This document shows positions 44,767-56,371 of a DNA stretch of 64,000 nt, one piece after another (within the stretch, counting starts at the first letter, position 1; every line of letters starts with the position of its first letter). The stretch spans positions 142,516,605-142,580,604 of the forward strand of contig CM062808.1 in NCBI GenBank assembly GCA_031772625.1, read 5' to 3'. Below the pieces are notes generated by a model, which saw nothing but the letters and a program-made list of their open reading frames with translations, was not told the DNA's origin and did not search any database. The stretch comes from Pinus tabuliformis (taxonomy: Eukaryota; Streptophyta; Pinopsida; Pinales; Pinaceae). A program made the position numbers and the translations under genes.

Positions 44767-45715
44767 GGACTTGATGGCAACCACCACACCAAGTCACTCT
44801 CCCCCTTTGACATCAAGGGCAAAGGGAGGACCAAGATATTCTCTTCCTTGGTAATCCTTCTGCTGTCCATACTGCTGTCCATACTCCCCCTGAGTACATG
44901 CTGAAATCTCCAAGTGTGCTCCCCTTTGTGAATGCCAAAGAGTACCAGTCTATCCATCCTGCTCACCAAGTGCTGTTCATGCTCCCCTTGACTGTAGGCA
45001 AGATCTGCAAAAGATGTTCTTCAAGAAGAACATGACTCTATACATCATAAAAGACCTTCCTATAACCAAAGACTCATACATACATCCATTTCTCAACTAA
45101 GTGAGGATATACAAAAAAAATGACTCATCCACCCAACCAAGTGGGGATACATCAATATTGACTCATCCACCTAACCATGATAATACATGAACATTTCATC
45201 ATTCATCCCAGGCATAGTGGGGAAACCAACAAAGGCCGTTACATGACCTTGACACCATAAAAGAGACAAGAGAGATACATGACATAGAGACAACAGATCT
45301 AGACCAAGACTTAGGAAAGACACCAGCAGCATCTGATAAACATCTTGTTAGATCAGCAACGAGAATTTCTTTCTGAGCTCCTTCTTAAACCAATCAACCA
45401 AAACATCTGAATGCCAACAATGCTTTATGAGACTTTTGAGCTGCTCCCCCTGAACCTGTGCCTGTTGCACTCCCTGAAACTGTGCCTGAATACTTCTGAC
45501 ATTCCTATTGCTGTTCAGAACTTCAGAGTTTTCCTTTGCTGTTCAGAACTTCATATACGCGTTTTATCCTGTATAAAGCAGCGTATGTACGCGGATATTC
45601 TTTCTGCAACAAGCGTCCAGCATACACGCGACTTACTCAACATAAATCCGCGTGTATACGCTCATATCCCTTCCGTAACCTGCGTATACCAACTTTTCTG
45701 TAGAACAAACAAATT
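44767..45715. other. Copia 3' non-coding region
   Basis: About 950 bp between RNase H and the polypurine tract with no supported ORF. It contains further CTCCCCCTTTG-type pyrimidine tracts and, near its RNase H end, two more hairpin modules. Confidence 0.7.
45555..45687. repeat. Two further 64-bp double inverted-repeat modules (Copia 3' region)
   Basis: Module 4: ATACGC (45555-45560) pairs with GCGTAT (45581-45586). GTACGC (45587-45592) faces GCGTCC (45613-45618), partly paired. Module 5: ACACGC (45624-45629) pairs with GCGTGT (45650-45655). ATACGC (45656-45661) pairs with GCGTAT (45682-45687). All spacers are 20 nt. These lie outside the LTR, so the array is not merely an LTR duplication. 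Confidence 0.88.
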
Positions 45716-48700
45716 TCAACAACAGGATGAAGCATCAACTACTCCCAGCTTTTGTCTGAGATATTCAAAAGTTTCCCTGGGCAGTGGTTTTGTGAGAATA
45801 TCAGCAACTTGCTCCTTAGAAGGAACATACTCCAATTTGACCTTCTGCTCAAGCACTTGTTCCCGAAGAAAATGGTACTTGATTGGTATGTGCTTGGTCT
45901 TTGAGTGCATGACTGGATTCTTTGAAATGCTGATTGCACTTGTATTATCACATAAGATAGAGACAGGTGGAGTGCAAGTGATTTGAAAGTCCTGCAAGGT
46001 CTGCATCATCCAAAGAAGTTGTGTGCAACAAGATGCTGCAGCCACATATTCTGCTTCAGCTGTAGATAAGGCAATCGAACTTTGCTTCTTGCTGAACCAA
46101 GACACTAATCTGGAACCCATGAAGAAAGCACCTCCACTTGTGCTTTTCCTATCATCCACACTTCCAGCCCAATCTGCATCTGTGTAAGCATGAAGAGTGA
46201 GATCTGTATTTCTAGGATACCATAAGCCATAGTTTTGGGTCCCTTGAAGATATTTGAAGATTCTTTTGACTGCCTGAAGATGGTTTCCTTTGGGTTGGCT
46301 TGAAATCTTCCAACCATCCCTACTGCATGTGTAATATCTGGTCGAGTACCTGCCAAATAAAGCAAACTCCCAATCATGGATCTATAAGTGGGTTGGTGAA
46401 CTGCTGCTGATTCATCATTTGCACTGAGGCTGCATCCTGTAACCATGGGTGTACATACTGGTTTTGACTCTTCCATGCCATACTTCTTCAAGATCTGCTT
46501 GAGGTATTTGGTTTGAGACAAGAAGATACCTCCTTCATTTTGTTGGATTTGCAATCCAAGAAAATATGTCAATTCTCCAAGAAGTGACATTTCGAATTCT
46601 TTCTGCATAACCAAGGCAAAGTTTTGACTCATAGTTTCTTCATTGCTGCCAAAAATAATATCATCTACATAAACAACAAGAATTAGCAATTTGTTATTTT
46701 CAACTTTTATATAGAGATTGCTATCTGCTGATCCTTTTGAAAAGCCTTGTTGGTGAAGATATTTGTCCAACCGATAGTACCAAGCCCTTGGGGCTTGTTT
46801 GAGCCCATAGAGAGCCTTTTTCAATCTGCATACAAGGTTTGGATCATTCCCAAGAATGAACCCATCTGGCTGCTCAATATATACTTCTTCTTCTAAGTCT
46901 CCATTCAGGAAGGCTGATTTCACGTCCATTTGAAATACCTTGAAGTTTTGAAAGCTTGAGAGAGCAAGGAACATTCGGATGGCCTCTAGTCTTGCCACAG
47001 GAGCAAAGGTCTCTTCAAAATCTATTCCTTCTTGCTGTGCATACCCTTTACAAACAAGTCTGGCCTTGTTTCTAATTACTTCTCCATTTTCATTTAACTT
47101 ATTCTTGAAGACCCATTTTGTTCCTATTACATTCTTATCTTTTGGTCTAGGAACCAATTCCCAAGTGTTGTTCCTTTCGATTTGCTCAAGTTCTTCATCC
47201 ATTGCTTTGACCCAACATTCATCTTTGCATGCTTCTTTCACATTTTGTGGTTCAATGGAGGAGAGTAGAGCCAAGTAGCTTGAAGCTTCTGCAAGTGTCC
47301 TTCTTGTTTGTACTCCTGCTTCTTTCTGCCCCACAATCTGAGTTTCTGGATGATTCTTTTGGACATATCTGGATGGAGTCTTCTCTTCTATTCTTGTCTG
47401 CTCCTCTGGTTCTTCTTGAGATTCTTCTTCTTCTTGAGGTTCTTCTTCTTCATCATTTCGCCTTTGAGAGTAACCTTCATCTTCTTCATGATGAACTTGC
47501 CTAGGAATATATCCCTTCTCATCAACCACTATATCAATACTGTCAACAATTCTGCCAAGTCTTTTATTGTAGCACTTGTATGCTTTGCTATGTGGAGAAT
47601 AACCAAGAAGAATGCCCTCATCTGCTCTAGGTTCAAGTTTGCCAAGTTGCTCATCAGTGTTCTTAATATAACATTTGCTCCCAAAGATTTTGAAATGCTT
47701 CACGGAAGGAGTTTTACCACTCCAAAGCTCATGAGGTGTTTGAGTGCTGTTTACTCGGACATTTGTTTTGTTAAGAATGATAACAGCAGCATGTGCGGCT
47801 TCTCCCCAGAAGGTTGCAGGAGTACCTGATTCATCGAGCATAGCACGAGCCATTTGTTGGATAGTTCTGTTCATTCTTTCCACAACCCCATTTTGCTGAG
47901 GAGTTCTAGCTGTAGAGAATTCTCTTCTTATCCCATGTTCATCGCAGAAATCAAAAAATTCATTTGATGTGAACTCCCCACCTCTGTCAGATCTGAGGCA
48001 CTTGATTTTGTGTCCTGATTCATTTTCGGCCAATGCTTTGAAGGATTTGAATTTTTCGAATGCTTCATCTTTGTGCTTCATAAGCCCTAACCAAACAAAC
48101 CTTGAGAAATCATCAATGAATAATATCAGATATTCTTCTCCTCGAGGTGACCTTTTCCTAAATGGACCACATACATCTGTATGGACTAGCTCAAGAGGCA
48201 AGCTAGCTGATCCTTCCTTCTCTGGAAAGTTAGTTCTGGTCTGCTTTCCAAACTGACAAGATTTGCATATGGTGTTGTCTGGAATTTTGATATCTGGAAG
48301 ATCGCGAACTGCCTGATATTTGCATGCTTTCCTTATTTGTGAGAAGCTTAGATGTCCCAACCTTCGATGCCATAACCAGTGCTCTTCATCCTTGCTAAGA
48401 TAGCATTGTTGTTGTTCTTCTTCAAATATGTACAGATTATTTGGAGTTCTTTTGCCTTTGAGAACTGTTTTACCTGTATCAAGATCACGAACAAGACATC
48501 CATTCGATCTGAAAATAACCTCTGTTTTTTGATCACACATCTGGCTGACACTTAGAAGATTATGTTTCAATCCATCAACATACAAAACATTTCCAGCCTT
48601 GACCTTTTCTTTTAAAGGAGCAATACCTTTTCCTTTTATAGTAGCAGGAGTATCATTTCCAAAAGAGACTTTCTTTCCCTTTTCTAAAGTAGAATAAGAT

Positions 48701-50567
48701 TCAAGTTTTTCTTTATCACCTGTCATATGTTTCGAACATCCACTGTCAATGTACCATAGATTTTCCTGTCCTTCTGCATAAAATGCTATCCCACATCTTT
48801 CTGTTTGAGGTTCCTTTATTCTCCATGTTTTGGTGCTTGTGGCTTGTTCCTTTTTCTCCTGAAACCTGCTCCTGCATTCAGAGTCTTTATGACCAAAATT
48901 ATTGCAAATAGAACATTCAACTTCATTTTCAAGCACCGAAAAGTTGTTATAGGTCCTTTTTGTAATCCCTGTCATACTTCTTTGTTTTTGAGCTTCCCTA
49001 GTCATGATTGTTTTATATGCAACACATTGAGCTGCTCTGTGACCAAAGTTGTGGCAAGAAAAGCATTGTCCATTGAAGAAGCTTCTGCGGTTATTGAATC
49101 TACCAGCCAACTGATTGTAATTTCTATTTTCATCTATTCTTGAGCCAAACTGAGAAGATTTTACCTGTGGTTGGTTGTAGCTTTTGTTCATCCTTAAGGA
49201 GGATTGTCCCTGATAGTTTTTGTTTGTAACTCGTCCCTGCTTTACCTGATTATCTTCATTGTTCTTCCGCTCATTTCCTCTTGCTGCATCAAGATAACTT
49301 TTTGAGGTGGATGCTTGAGAGGTTTCTCCATTATAGCCCAAACCTGTTTTGTTTAGAGGAGACCGCTGCACACTAATAATCTCATCCAAGGTTTCAGATC
49401 CTTTGACAAATTTAAGATTAATAGTTTTTGTTTTCTCAATTTCTTTTCTGAGACCAACAATTTCACCTTCTAGTTTTTCAAGATGTTTTTCCTTTTCATC
49501 AATTTGAAATTGCAAAGTATCAATAATCACATTCCTTTCTTCTATGCTTCTCTTGAGTCTAGTGATTTCATTATAGAGATTATCCACATCTATAGCATCC
49601 TCATAATCATCATCTTCAAATGCCATTAACAGCTTATATTTATTACCTTGTTCATCTTCATCACTGTTTGATAAGCCATCACTATCTTCATGGGTGTAGT
49701 AGCTTTTCCTATTTGCACTTTGTTTCTTGTTCCATCTAGCAGGTTCTTTTCCTTTATCCTTATAAGGACATTTTGCAGCATAATGACCTACTTTCCCACA
49801 AGCAAAACATTTGAAAGGTAGCTTACCTCTGAACCTTCCAGAACCCCTTTGAAGATTTCTGACAAAATTTGATTCTTCTTCCTCTTCTTCTGGAACATGG
49901 CTTGCTTCATAGTAATCTTCTTTTCCTGATGCCTTAAAAGCAGCTTCCCTTCTGTCAGATGGACCTCCCTTTCTCATTTCATAAGCGGTTAGAATTCCAT
50001 GTAGCTGAGACATAGTGAGAACACGGAGATTTTCTTTTTCTTCTATTGCAGATACTTTAGATTCAAACTTGGGGGATAAAGATCTTAGAACCTTTTGAAC
50101 TACTATAGTTTCTCTTATTTCTTCACCCAAGTTTTTCATACAATTAACAATCTCATCTACCCGAGAAAATAATTAGCCACACTTTCATCATTATACATCC
50201 TGAGAGTCTCATATTGAATCCTGAGTGTTTGAAGTTTAGCTTCCTTTACCTGTTCATCTCCTTCATAGCTAGTGATCATTTTGTCCCATATTTCTTTTGC
50301 TGATTTGAAGTGCATGACCTTCATGAATTCTGTTTGAGATATACTTCCTAATAGGGTAGCGACTGCTTTTGCATTTGTTTCATATGCCTTTTTTTCATCT
50401 GGATCTGTAGGAGTAGCTGAAGGAAAAGCATAGCCTTTTTCTACAATGTCCCAAACTTCTGTACCAAGAGATTGAAGATATGCAGTAACTCTTACCTTCC
50501 AATAATTGAAATTTGTTCCATCAAAAACCGGTGGCCTGATTGATGCTTCTTTCTCGTAGTTGCTCAT
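45716..50567 (-). pseudogene. Copia Gag-Pol polyprotein region
   Basis: Minus strand, N- to C-terminus: a Copia gag start (MSNYEKEASIRPPVFDGTNF, from 50567); CCHC zinc knuckles, the first with [14 protein letters not shown] (about 49800) and two more near 49060 and 48900; a protease region ([13 protein letters not shown], about 48740); the pre-integrase HRRLGHLS and an integrase core with HTDVCGPF and [14 protein letters not shown]; an RT with [34 protein letters not shown] and YVDDIIFGS (about 46660); and RNase H ending ADILTKPLP. One frame of 1344 codons covers most of it. The set is complete for Copia order (integrase before RT). About two breaks are present. Confidence 0.93.
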
Positions 50568-50609
50568 GATGAATGATCTTCCTTCAAGCGATCAAGCTTC
50601 TCTGAAGGA

Positions 50610-50624
50610 CCTGCTCTGATACCA
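50610..50624 (-). promoter_or_regulatory. Copia primer-binding site
   Basis: On the minus strand TGGTATCAGAGCAGG lies 2 bp from the 5' LTR edge. This is the standard site complementary to initiator Met tRNA used by plant Copia elements. Confidence 0.9.
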
Positions 50625-50626
50625 AT

Positions 50627-52103
50627 TGTTGGAAATAATACTGAGAGGGGGGGTGAATCAGTATTATCAGATTAATCAAACTTTTCAAATGCCCAAAACA
50701 TATATGCTACTTCAGTTAAGTGAACCAGCGTGTACACGCTACTGTGACGAAGTAAAACAGCGTATAAGCAGAAAACTCACAATTTAGTTGGCTTATTCTT
50801 CAATTAAGTGCATCAGGACATTATTCATCATATTAACAGTAAACATGTGCAGTATAACAGAACAGATAAAAAGCCACACACATGAACACCAAGATATAAG
50901 GTGGAAACCCAATGTGGGTGAAAACCACCTGCTGCAAGTTGTCTCTATCTTTCTTAATATGAAACTTCAGTTTACAATCTTTTGTACTGGTGCAGCCTTA
51001 TACCAGTACGCAGGCTACAACCTGCAGAAGGCTTCAACCTTCTCTCGTTCTCCAAACTTCCTTGGAAGGGAGCTCCAACCCCCTTTTGCTTTTGTACTAG
51101 CCAAGATACTAGTACGTAGGTGCTGACCTACAATCTTCCTTCTTCCAGGTATCACTTTTCATACATTTTCAGACTTGGATATTCCTGAAGCACAACATTA
51201 CAATCTGAAGACCACAATTCATTCAATTTTCACAACAGATCATTGAAGCATAAAACAACCAACTTTGAATCACTGAACCACTGAACCCTGTCAATCACCA
51301 GTTACCAGAACACAGAGCAGACTACAGAACTCTGTAATAACAGTCAGATCCCACTGTAAACCCAAATCAAGCTTCAAAAGATATACGCTACTTTAATGAG
51401 CAGAAACCGCGTATACACGCGCTTTTACCGAAGCCAACCTGCGTACAGATCTAAAAATAAACTTTCTCAACTTGCAGCTGTACCAGATATTAGTTAGACT
51501 CAGAACGTAACATTGCGACAATATGCAGATCTAGAAATACGCATAATCAACCATAACATGATAGTGCATTTCAAACCATTTGATCCCGATCTCTCCTTAG
51601 ATCTAGTTCTCCATCAACCGATGAGATCTCTCCTTAGCTCAGATCAACCAACTCAGAACCTGCATATCAGATCTCTTTCTCTCTTAGATATTCATGCCTT
51701 GTCGAAAGATGATCTTTGCCTAATGATCTTCTTCTCCTTATATAGCCTTAGGCCTTTCTCAATACCAAGAGCCAAAACCATAGTAACACAATACCATCAA
51801 CTTTAAAACTAGGGATCGACACGCCCGTCGAGACATAATGGTCCGAAATCATAGGCACAACTTCCAAGGTCTAACCACCATGAACCAAAGGAACCTTTCC
51901 ACATACACGCGCTTTTTATGAATCTAACTTGCGTGTACACGCGACTTGAGCTTAACGAAACAGCGTGTATGAGCTTTCTTGCCATGCTGTACTGAGATCT
52001 GTCTTCTGATTAAGTTGCCATCACCTGTACTAACCTTTGAGCACCTGTTCCATCCACTGAGTGAGTTGCCATCAAGGACAACACTTGAACCATAATGCCA
52101 ACA
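50627..52103 (-). repeat. Copia 5' LTR
   Basis: 1477 bp, equal in length to the 3' LTR. I noted only two substitutions by eye. It contains the three hairpin modules at 50702-50765, 51383-51446 and 51905-51968. Confidence 0.95.
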
Positions 52104-53263
52104 AATTACTGTGTAACAGATGCCCCCTAAAGCATGAAGCCCGAGAGAGTGGGAGGGGTGAAATGCTTTACAAAATTGCTGAACCGGAACACCACCAGGA
52201 AGGACCTGCACGTATGTACAACTGATATCTCGATTACATGTAGTCTAGGCATGGGCGCAACCATCCAAAAGACATATGAAGAAGGTCTGTGGTATGGACG
52301 CAGCCACCCAGTTGAAGAGACTATGATGATAAAAAGGTATGGTCGCAACCATCCAAAGACTCAGGTATGGGCGCAGCCATCCATCAATGAGTCATGTAAT
52401 AATAATCCACAAAATCACAGCCTGGTTCGTAACAGACAAAAAACCAGGGTCTTGCGCTCCATCCAAACCCGAACAAAGTACAAGTCCAAGCATGCGAATA
52501 CATGAGCTGAAGTCGAACATGCATGAACATCGTCTGATTACCAGCCAATAATGAAAACTGTTAACAGACGCGAGAGGTACCACCAATAATGACAATGGTC
52601 CTCAAGGTACTTATAGGTACAATCCGCGGCGTGTGAATCAATGAGCTGGTGTCGAACACCCGCAGAATCATCCGATCGGAGGCCAATGATGAAAACCTCA
52701 CGTCGAACACGAAGAACCTGCCATTGAGGCATGCAGGCTCTAAGGCACCTGAAGGGAGTCTCTAGGTCACTTTCCTGGATAATGAGCTGAAGTCGACAGG
52801 AAGTAACCTTGACCGAAGGTGGGCCATGATGATTCCCACATCATCGACACGAGACAGAGAAGGATAAAATATTTTGTGCGAGACATCAGAGGGAGGTGGT
52901 AAGCTTGCAGAGGCCAACTTCTCTTGAACATATCGGCGGCACAACAGCGGATTTGGCAGTATCTGACATCAAATGAGCAGAGGTCATGGTGACAATGGCA
53001 ATGAGCAGATGAGAGGTCAAATAGGATAACCCAAACCCACGGAGGCTAGTGTAAAACAAGATGAGAAATCCCCACCCAGACACGAATGCAGACGAGTGCC
53101 ATGTTCAAGAGCGACATACTGCCGACACGACCATTATTACAGTTTCATTTTCCCCACCATTTCTGGCAGGTACCCCGATTATTTTTGGGTGACAAGCTTG
53201 ACGGGGATAGCATATGCTTGGGAAGGCGTCATTTCGACGATGTCCGATGTCATTAAGTTTTAA

Positions 53264-53757
53264 CGAGCCTGACAAAGGAAGAACTCGACGCCTTTTCTTG
53301 TTTAGAGAGTCTGAAAAGACAGCAGAAAAGAAAACTCCAGGGGGGTCCTTTTTCGTAAAGTTGTGTCTCTCGAGCCCGAAAAAGTATAAAACAATGCTCA
53401 AAAGAACCGCCCGACCAGTATGATCGAGGAGTACTTTTCGTAAGTAGTAACTTCGACCCGAAAAAGTAAAAAAGCGGTCAGAAGTACGTCGTTTTGGAGC
53501 CAATAACGAGCGCGAAACGACAAACACCCGGAAATCTTTTTAAGTTAAACGGTCGGAAAAAGAGCTTTAAAAACGACCGCCTCTCGTTCCTTTTAACGAG
53601 CCGAAAGGGGGACTCGGCAATCTTTTCATCTTTAAACGGTCAGAAAAGAGCTGAAAGCAGACCTCCATTTTTATTCTCTTTAACGAGTCAAAAAGGGAAA
53701 ATACTCGGCAATCTTTTCATCTTTTACGAGTCAGAAAAGAGCTTAAAGGAGACTCGT
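53264..53757. repeat. Element G hairpin array 1 with changing but complementary arms
   Basis: Modules typically have a T-rich run, an arm, a purine-rich 12-23 nt spacer and a complementary arm. The clearest are CGAG 53264-53267 / CTCG 53284-53287; GAGC 53372-53375 / GCTC 53396-53399; CGGTCG 53550-53555 / CGACCG 53574-53579; GGTC 53638-53641 / GACC 53660-53663; CGAGT 53684-53688 / ACTCG 53703-53707; and ACGAGTC 53726-53732 / GACTCGT 53751-53757. Spacers often contain GAAAAGAGCT. Arms vary among modules but pair within each. Confidence 0.8.
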
Positions 53758-54198
53758 CCTAGAGGAACGAGTGGTATAAAGGGTAGCAACTGGTTCCGGT
53801 AATGGTGGAACTACTCAAAACATGTAATGGTCAAGAGGCTGGCTAATAAAACCACTCATCGCTGCGGTTCCTCAGGAAAGGATAAACAACCAAGTGAGAG
53901 CATATGATCAGCCAAAGAGATGGTAGCAATGGAATGAAACAACCAAGGCTCATCTAGCAGAATTTAGCGGATAAAAAATGGCAATCACGAGATGTAAATC
54001 GCGTATGGGTTCATTTTTACACAAGCTTGAACCATGGAGAACTCTGCTTGGATTCGGTTTCATTTTTACACAAGCTTGAAACAAAAAACTATGCTTGTTA
54101 TAAGTTCGCATGCCCCCTAGCATAATGACGCAAATCGAGGTACATGCCCCCCAAGCTTCATTGCATTCAACAAAGTGGATGGAATGAAGGTTCACTCT

Positions 54199-54424
54199 CG
54201 AGATCGATGAAAGACTCGACTTGTATTTTACGAGATCTTAATCAAAAGACTCGATTTGGAAAGGGAGGTGTTTCATTTTTTAATGAGGTTGACACAGTAA
54301 AAGAACTATCCTCATAACCTTTGTTTCATTTTTTAACGAGGTCGCCACAAGATCAAAACTATCCTCGGACCAGACCCAATTTCATTTTTTAGGGAGCTTG
54401 ACATAGGAAAGTGAACTATGCTCC
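54199..54424. repeat. Element G hairpin array 2
   Basis: CGAG 54199-54202 / CTCG 54215-54218; CGAG 54231-54234 / CTCG 54250-54253; ATGAGG 54283-54288 / CCTCAT 54310-54315; CGAGG 54337-54341 / CCTCG 54363-54367; GGAGC 54393-54397 / GCTCC 54420-54424. The last three each follow TTTCATTTTTTA and have 21-22 nt spacers. Confidence 0.8.
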
Positions 54425-54436
54425 AACCGAACTGCA

Positions 54437-56137
54437 TCATAATGAACAGGAAGTCGGTGCTTCCAAGAGTGTTACCCCCAGTGAAAGGACCACATCTCGG
54501 AAGTCAGGACCCAATGCCCCCAGGACACTATGCACGATGGCGGCATCACTGGATCCAGGCATGGGATAGGTGGCCACGTAGTTGATCTGCGGTGGGGCAG
54601 ATACAACTGGTGGATAAAAACTAGGAGGGGACGACAATTGCGCAGGAGGCATTGGGGGACTAACGAATGACAATTGATCGATAGTCACAATTCTTCCATC
54701 GTGGGGAAAGCAAACCACACGAAAAAGCGAAGAAACAAGTGCCCCCATGGCGTAAACATAGTCACGACCAAGGAGAAGACTAAAGTCTAAAACACCTTGG
54801 GTAACCAAGACGTCTATATAGACGGTTTTTCCTCCCAAAGTAATAGGGAACTTTGGGAGAACTCCTAGAGATGGGCAGGCTCCTCCGTCGAAAGCCAACA
54901 GATTCTGAGTGACTGGTCCAAGCTACGGGGAACCTAAGGCTTGCCAAGTAGTGTACGGCATAAGACTGATAGACGCCCCTTCATCCAAAACAGTGCCAAG
55001 TACTGCCTTATCATAGGCAAGTATTGTAACCTGGAAGGGCACATGGGATGGAAGTCGACCGACGATCAGGCGATTCCAATCAAAGGAAGCGACCAGACTA
55101 CTTGGTGGGGGAATCATATGATTGCCCCCAGGTGCTAAAGGGAACAAAGGAGAACCTTCGGGGGCAGCTGGGTTAGGAGAGTCATTTCGGGACTCCGGAG
55201 AATCTGAAGAGACGAGAAGAACGTGGGCATGATTCTCTTCCAAAACAGAGTGAGCGAGCGGCGGACTCAAGTCGACACTTTTTCCGACCAATGGTTGGTC
55301 TGGAACAGGCTGGACAGAGCCGGGTTCGGGAAGAGGGGCCTGGACAAGAGAAGAATGTGAACCAATCTCATTGTCGGGAGGCGGATGATCTGCAGCTGCA
55401 GAAAGACGTTGATATCCAACGGGGAGTTGGGGTGAAGGAGCTGTAAGACTTTCCAAGACAACAGAGGCTTTATCCATTAGTGGACAAAGGTGAAGGGGAT
55501 GATTGCCTTCACAAAGTCTACAGGGGATTCGAATCTTCCCTTTTCCCTTACCATTCCCAACTGATAAGGTAGCATCGCCGTGAGCTTCAGAGGACGATGG
55601 GGGGTGGGACAGATCACGAGACCATACTTCTAGTACCCTGGGAATGCCAGGACAATCGCGAAGAAGATGGTCCTCCTTGCATAATCGACAAGGAAACTTG
55701 ACCTTCCGCGGAGGAGCAGAAGGTGGCTCGACTTCAGGTGTACTCGGAGTAAGAGCTATACTTCTACCCTCTCCCTTGGGAGCCTTCTTCTTCTTGGTCT
55801 TCTTCTTCTTCTTCTTAGCCACCTGGTTATCTGAATCGAGACTATCACCAGGCGAAGTACAAGAGGAAAACGTAGAAGTAGGCGTCAAAGGGGAGAGGTC
55901 CACCTTAGGATCAACATGATGTTGTTCAGGTGGAGGGACTGATGGACTAGTAGCCGATACGGTAGGGACCAAAGAGGTTGAAAACAAACAAACAGGCAAC
56001 CTGACAGTTAACCCTGGAAGGGATAACGTCGCCATATAAGGAGCACCAACATTCCCGAGAGGAGGGAAATGACTAGGATTCCCGTCAGGAGGGGAACTTG
56101 GGTTGGTGAACCCTGGAAAAGTTGCCATGGCAAACAA
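54437..56137 (-). pseudogene. Element G gag-protease-like ORF without pol
   Basis: Two minus-strand frames, 54923-56137 (404 codons) and 54437-54898 (153 codons), cover the region. The first starts with a Pro/Ser-rich part and has a Lys-rich basic block (about 55785-55830). It then carries two copies of a CRLC...H...C zinc-binding motif (CRLCKEDHLLRDC and CRLCEGNHPLHLC; CX2CX3HX4C, one residue shorter than a standard knuckle). Towards its end is VLDEGASISLMP, like a retroviral-type aspartic protease active site. The second continues with ITLGGKTVYIDVLV and FSLLLGRDYVYAMG, also protease-like. No RT, RNase H or integrase follows. An RNA-binding Gag with protease, mobilised in trans, is my inference. 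Broken in about one place. Confidence 0.7.
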
Positions 56138-56245
56138 AAAGAAGCTTACTCAAGCTAACGCACACAAGATCTAACCAGGTAACGTTAAGCGTGGCCAAAT
56201 TTTTTTTTAAGACACAGGAACTAAACTTGACCTTTTCATGTTTCA

Positions 56246-56371
56246 AGAGTCAAGAAAAGGACGAAAAGATGACTCTAGTCTCCTTCGAATGTTTAATGAG
56301 CACGAAGTGACAAGACGCTCACTGGCACCTTTTCTTTTAGGGAGTCCGAAAAGGATCAAAAGTGACTACTC
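56246..56371. repeat. Element G hairpin array 3
   Basis: AGAGTCA 56246-56252 / TGACTCT 56270-56276 (7 bp, perfect); TGAGC 56297-56301 / GCTCA 56317-56321; GAGT 56342-56345 / ACTC 56368-56371. It lies just upstream, in the sense direction, of the gag start at 56137, so the modules flank the coding region on both sides. Confidence 0.75.

Larger units (their letters stand above)
43278..52103 (-). mobile_element. Young Copia retrotransposon inserted in the element G LTR
   Basis: The target duplication AATTA (43273-43277 and 52104-52108) is perfect. Both LTRs are 1477 bp and differ at only about two positions by eye. With slow conifer substitution rates that suggests an age of a few hundred thousand years or less. 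On the minus strand it has a Met-tRNA primer site, gag, protease, integrase, RT, RNase H, a long 3' non-coding region and a polypurine tract. It looks nearly whole, with about two breaks in reading frame. It is the youngest LTR insertion in the window. Confidence 0.95.
42143..52118 (-). repeat. Element G 3' LTR, split by the Copia insertion
   Basis: Two pieces, 42143-43277 and 52109-52118, together equal the intact LTR at 57919-59065. It starts TGTTGGAGAGG and ends TGTAACA on the plus strand. Just beyond it (52119 on) the sequence GATGCCCCCTAAAG is a weak polypurine tract in the sense direction. Confidence 0.9.
52119..54436. other. Element G long 3' non-coding region
   Basis: No ORF with coding character. 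The first part (52240-52400) repeats GGGCGCAACCATCCAAAG-like and GGTCGCAACCATCC segments. A second theme (about 52500-52800) repeats GAGCTGAAGTCGAAC-type segments. From 53264 on come the hairpin modules annotated separately. At 54000-54120 the segment GTTTCATTTTTACACAAGCTTGAA-type occurs twice. Confidence 0.65.

Noticed and set aside
46979-49143. Several plus-strand frames of 90-170 codons
   Set aside because: They are antisense shadows of the Copia polyprotein, whose minus-strand frame carries all family motifs.
53264-54424. Regularly spaced short repeats resembling a CRISPR array
   Set aside because: The window is eukaryotic, spacers are short and related, and the repeated parts are complementary arms and not direct repeats.
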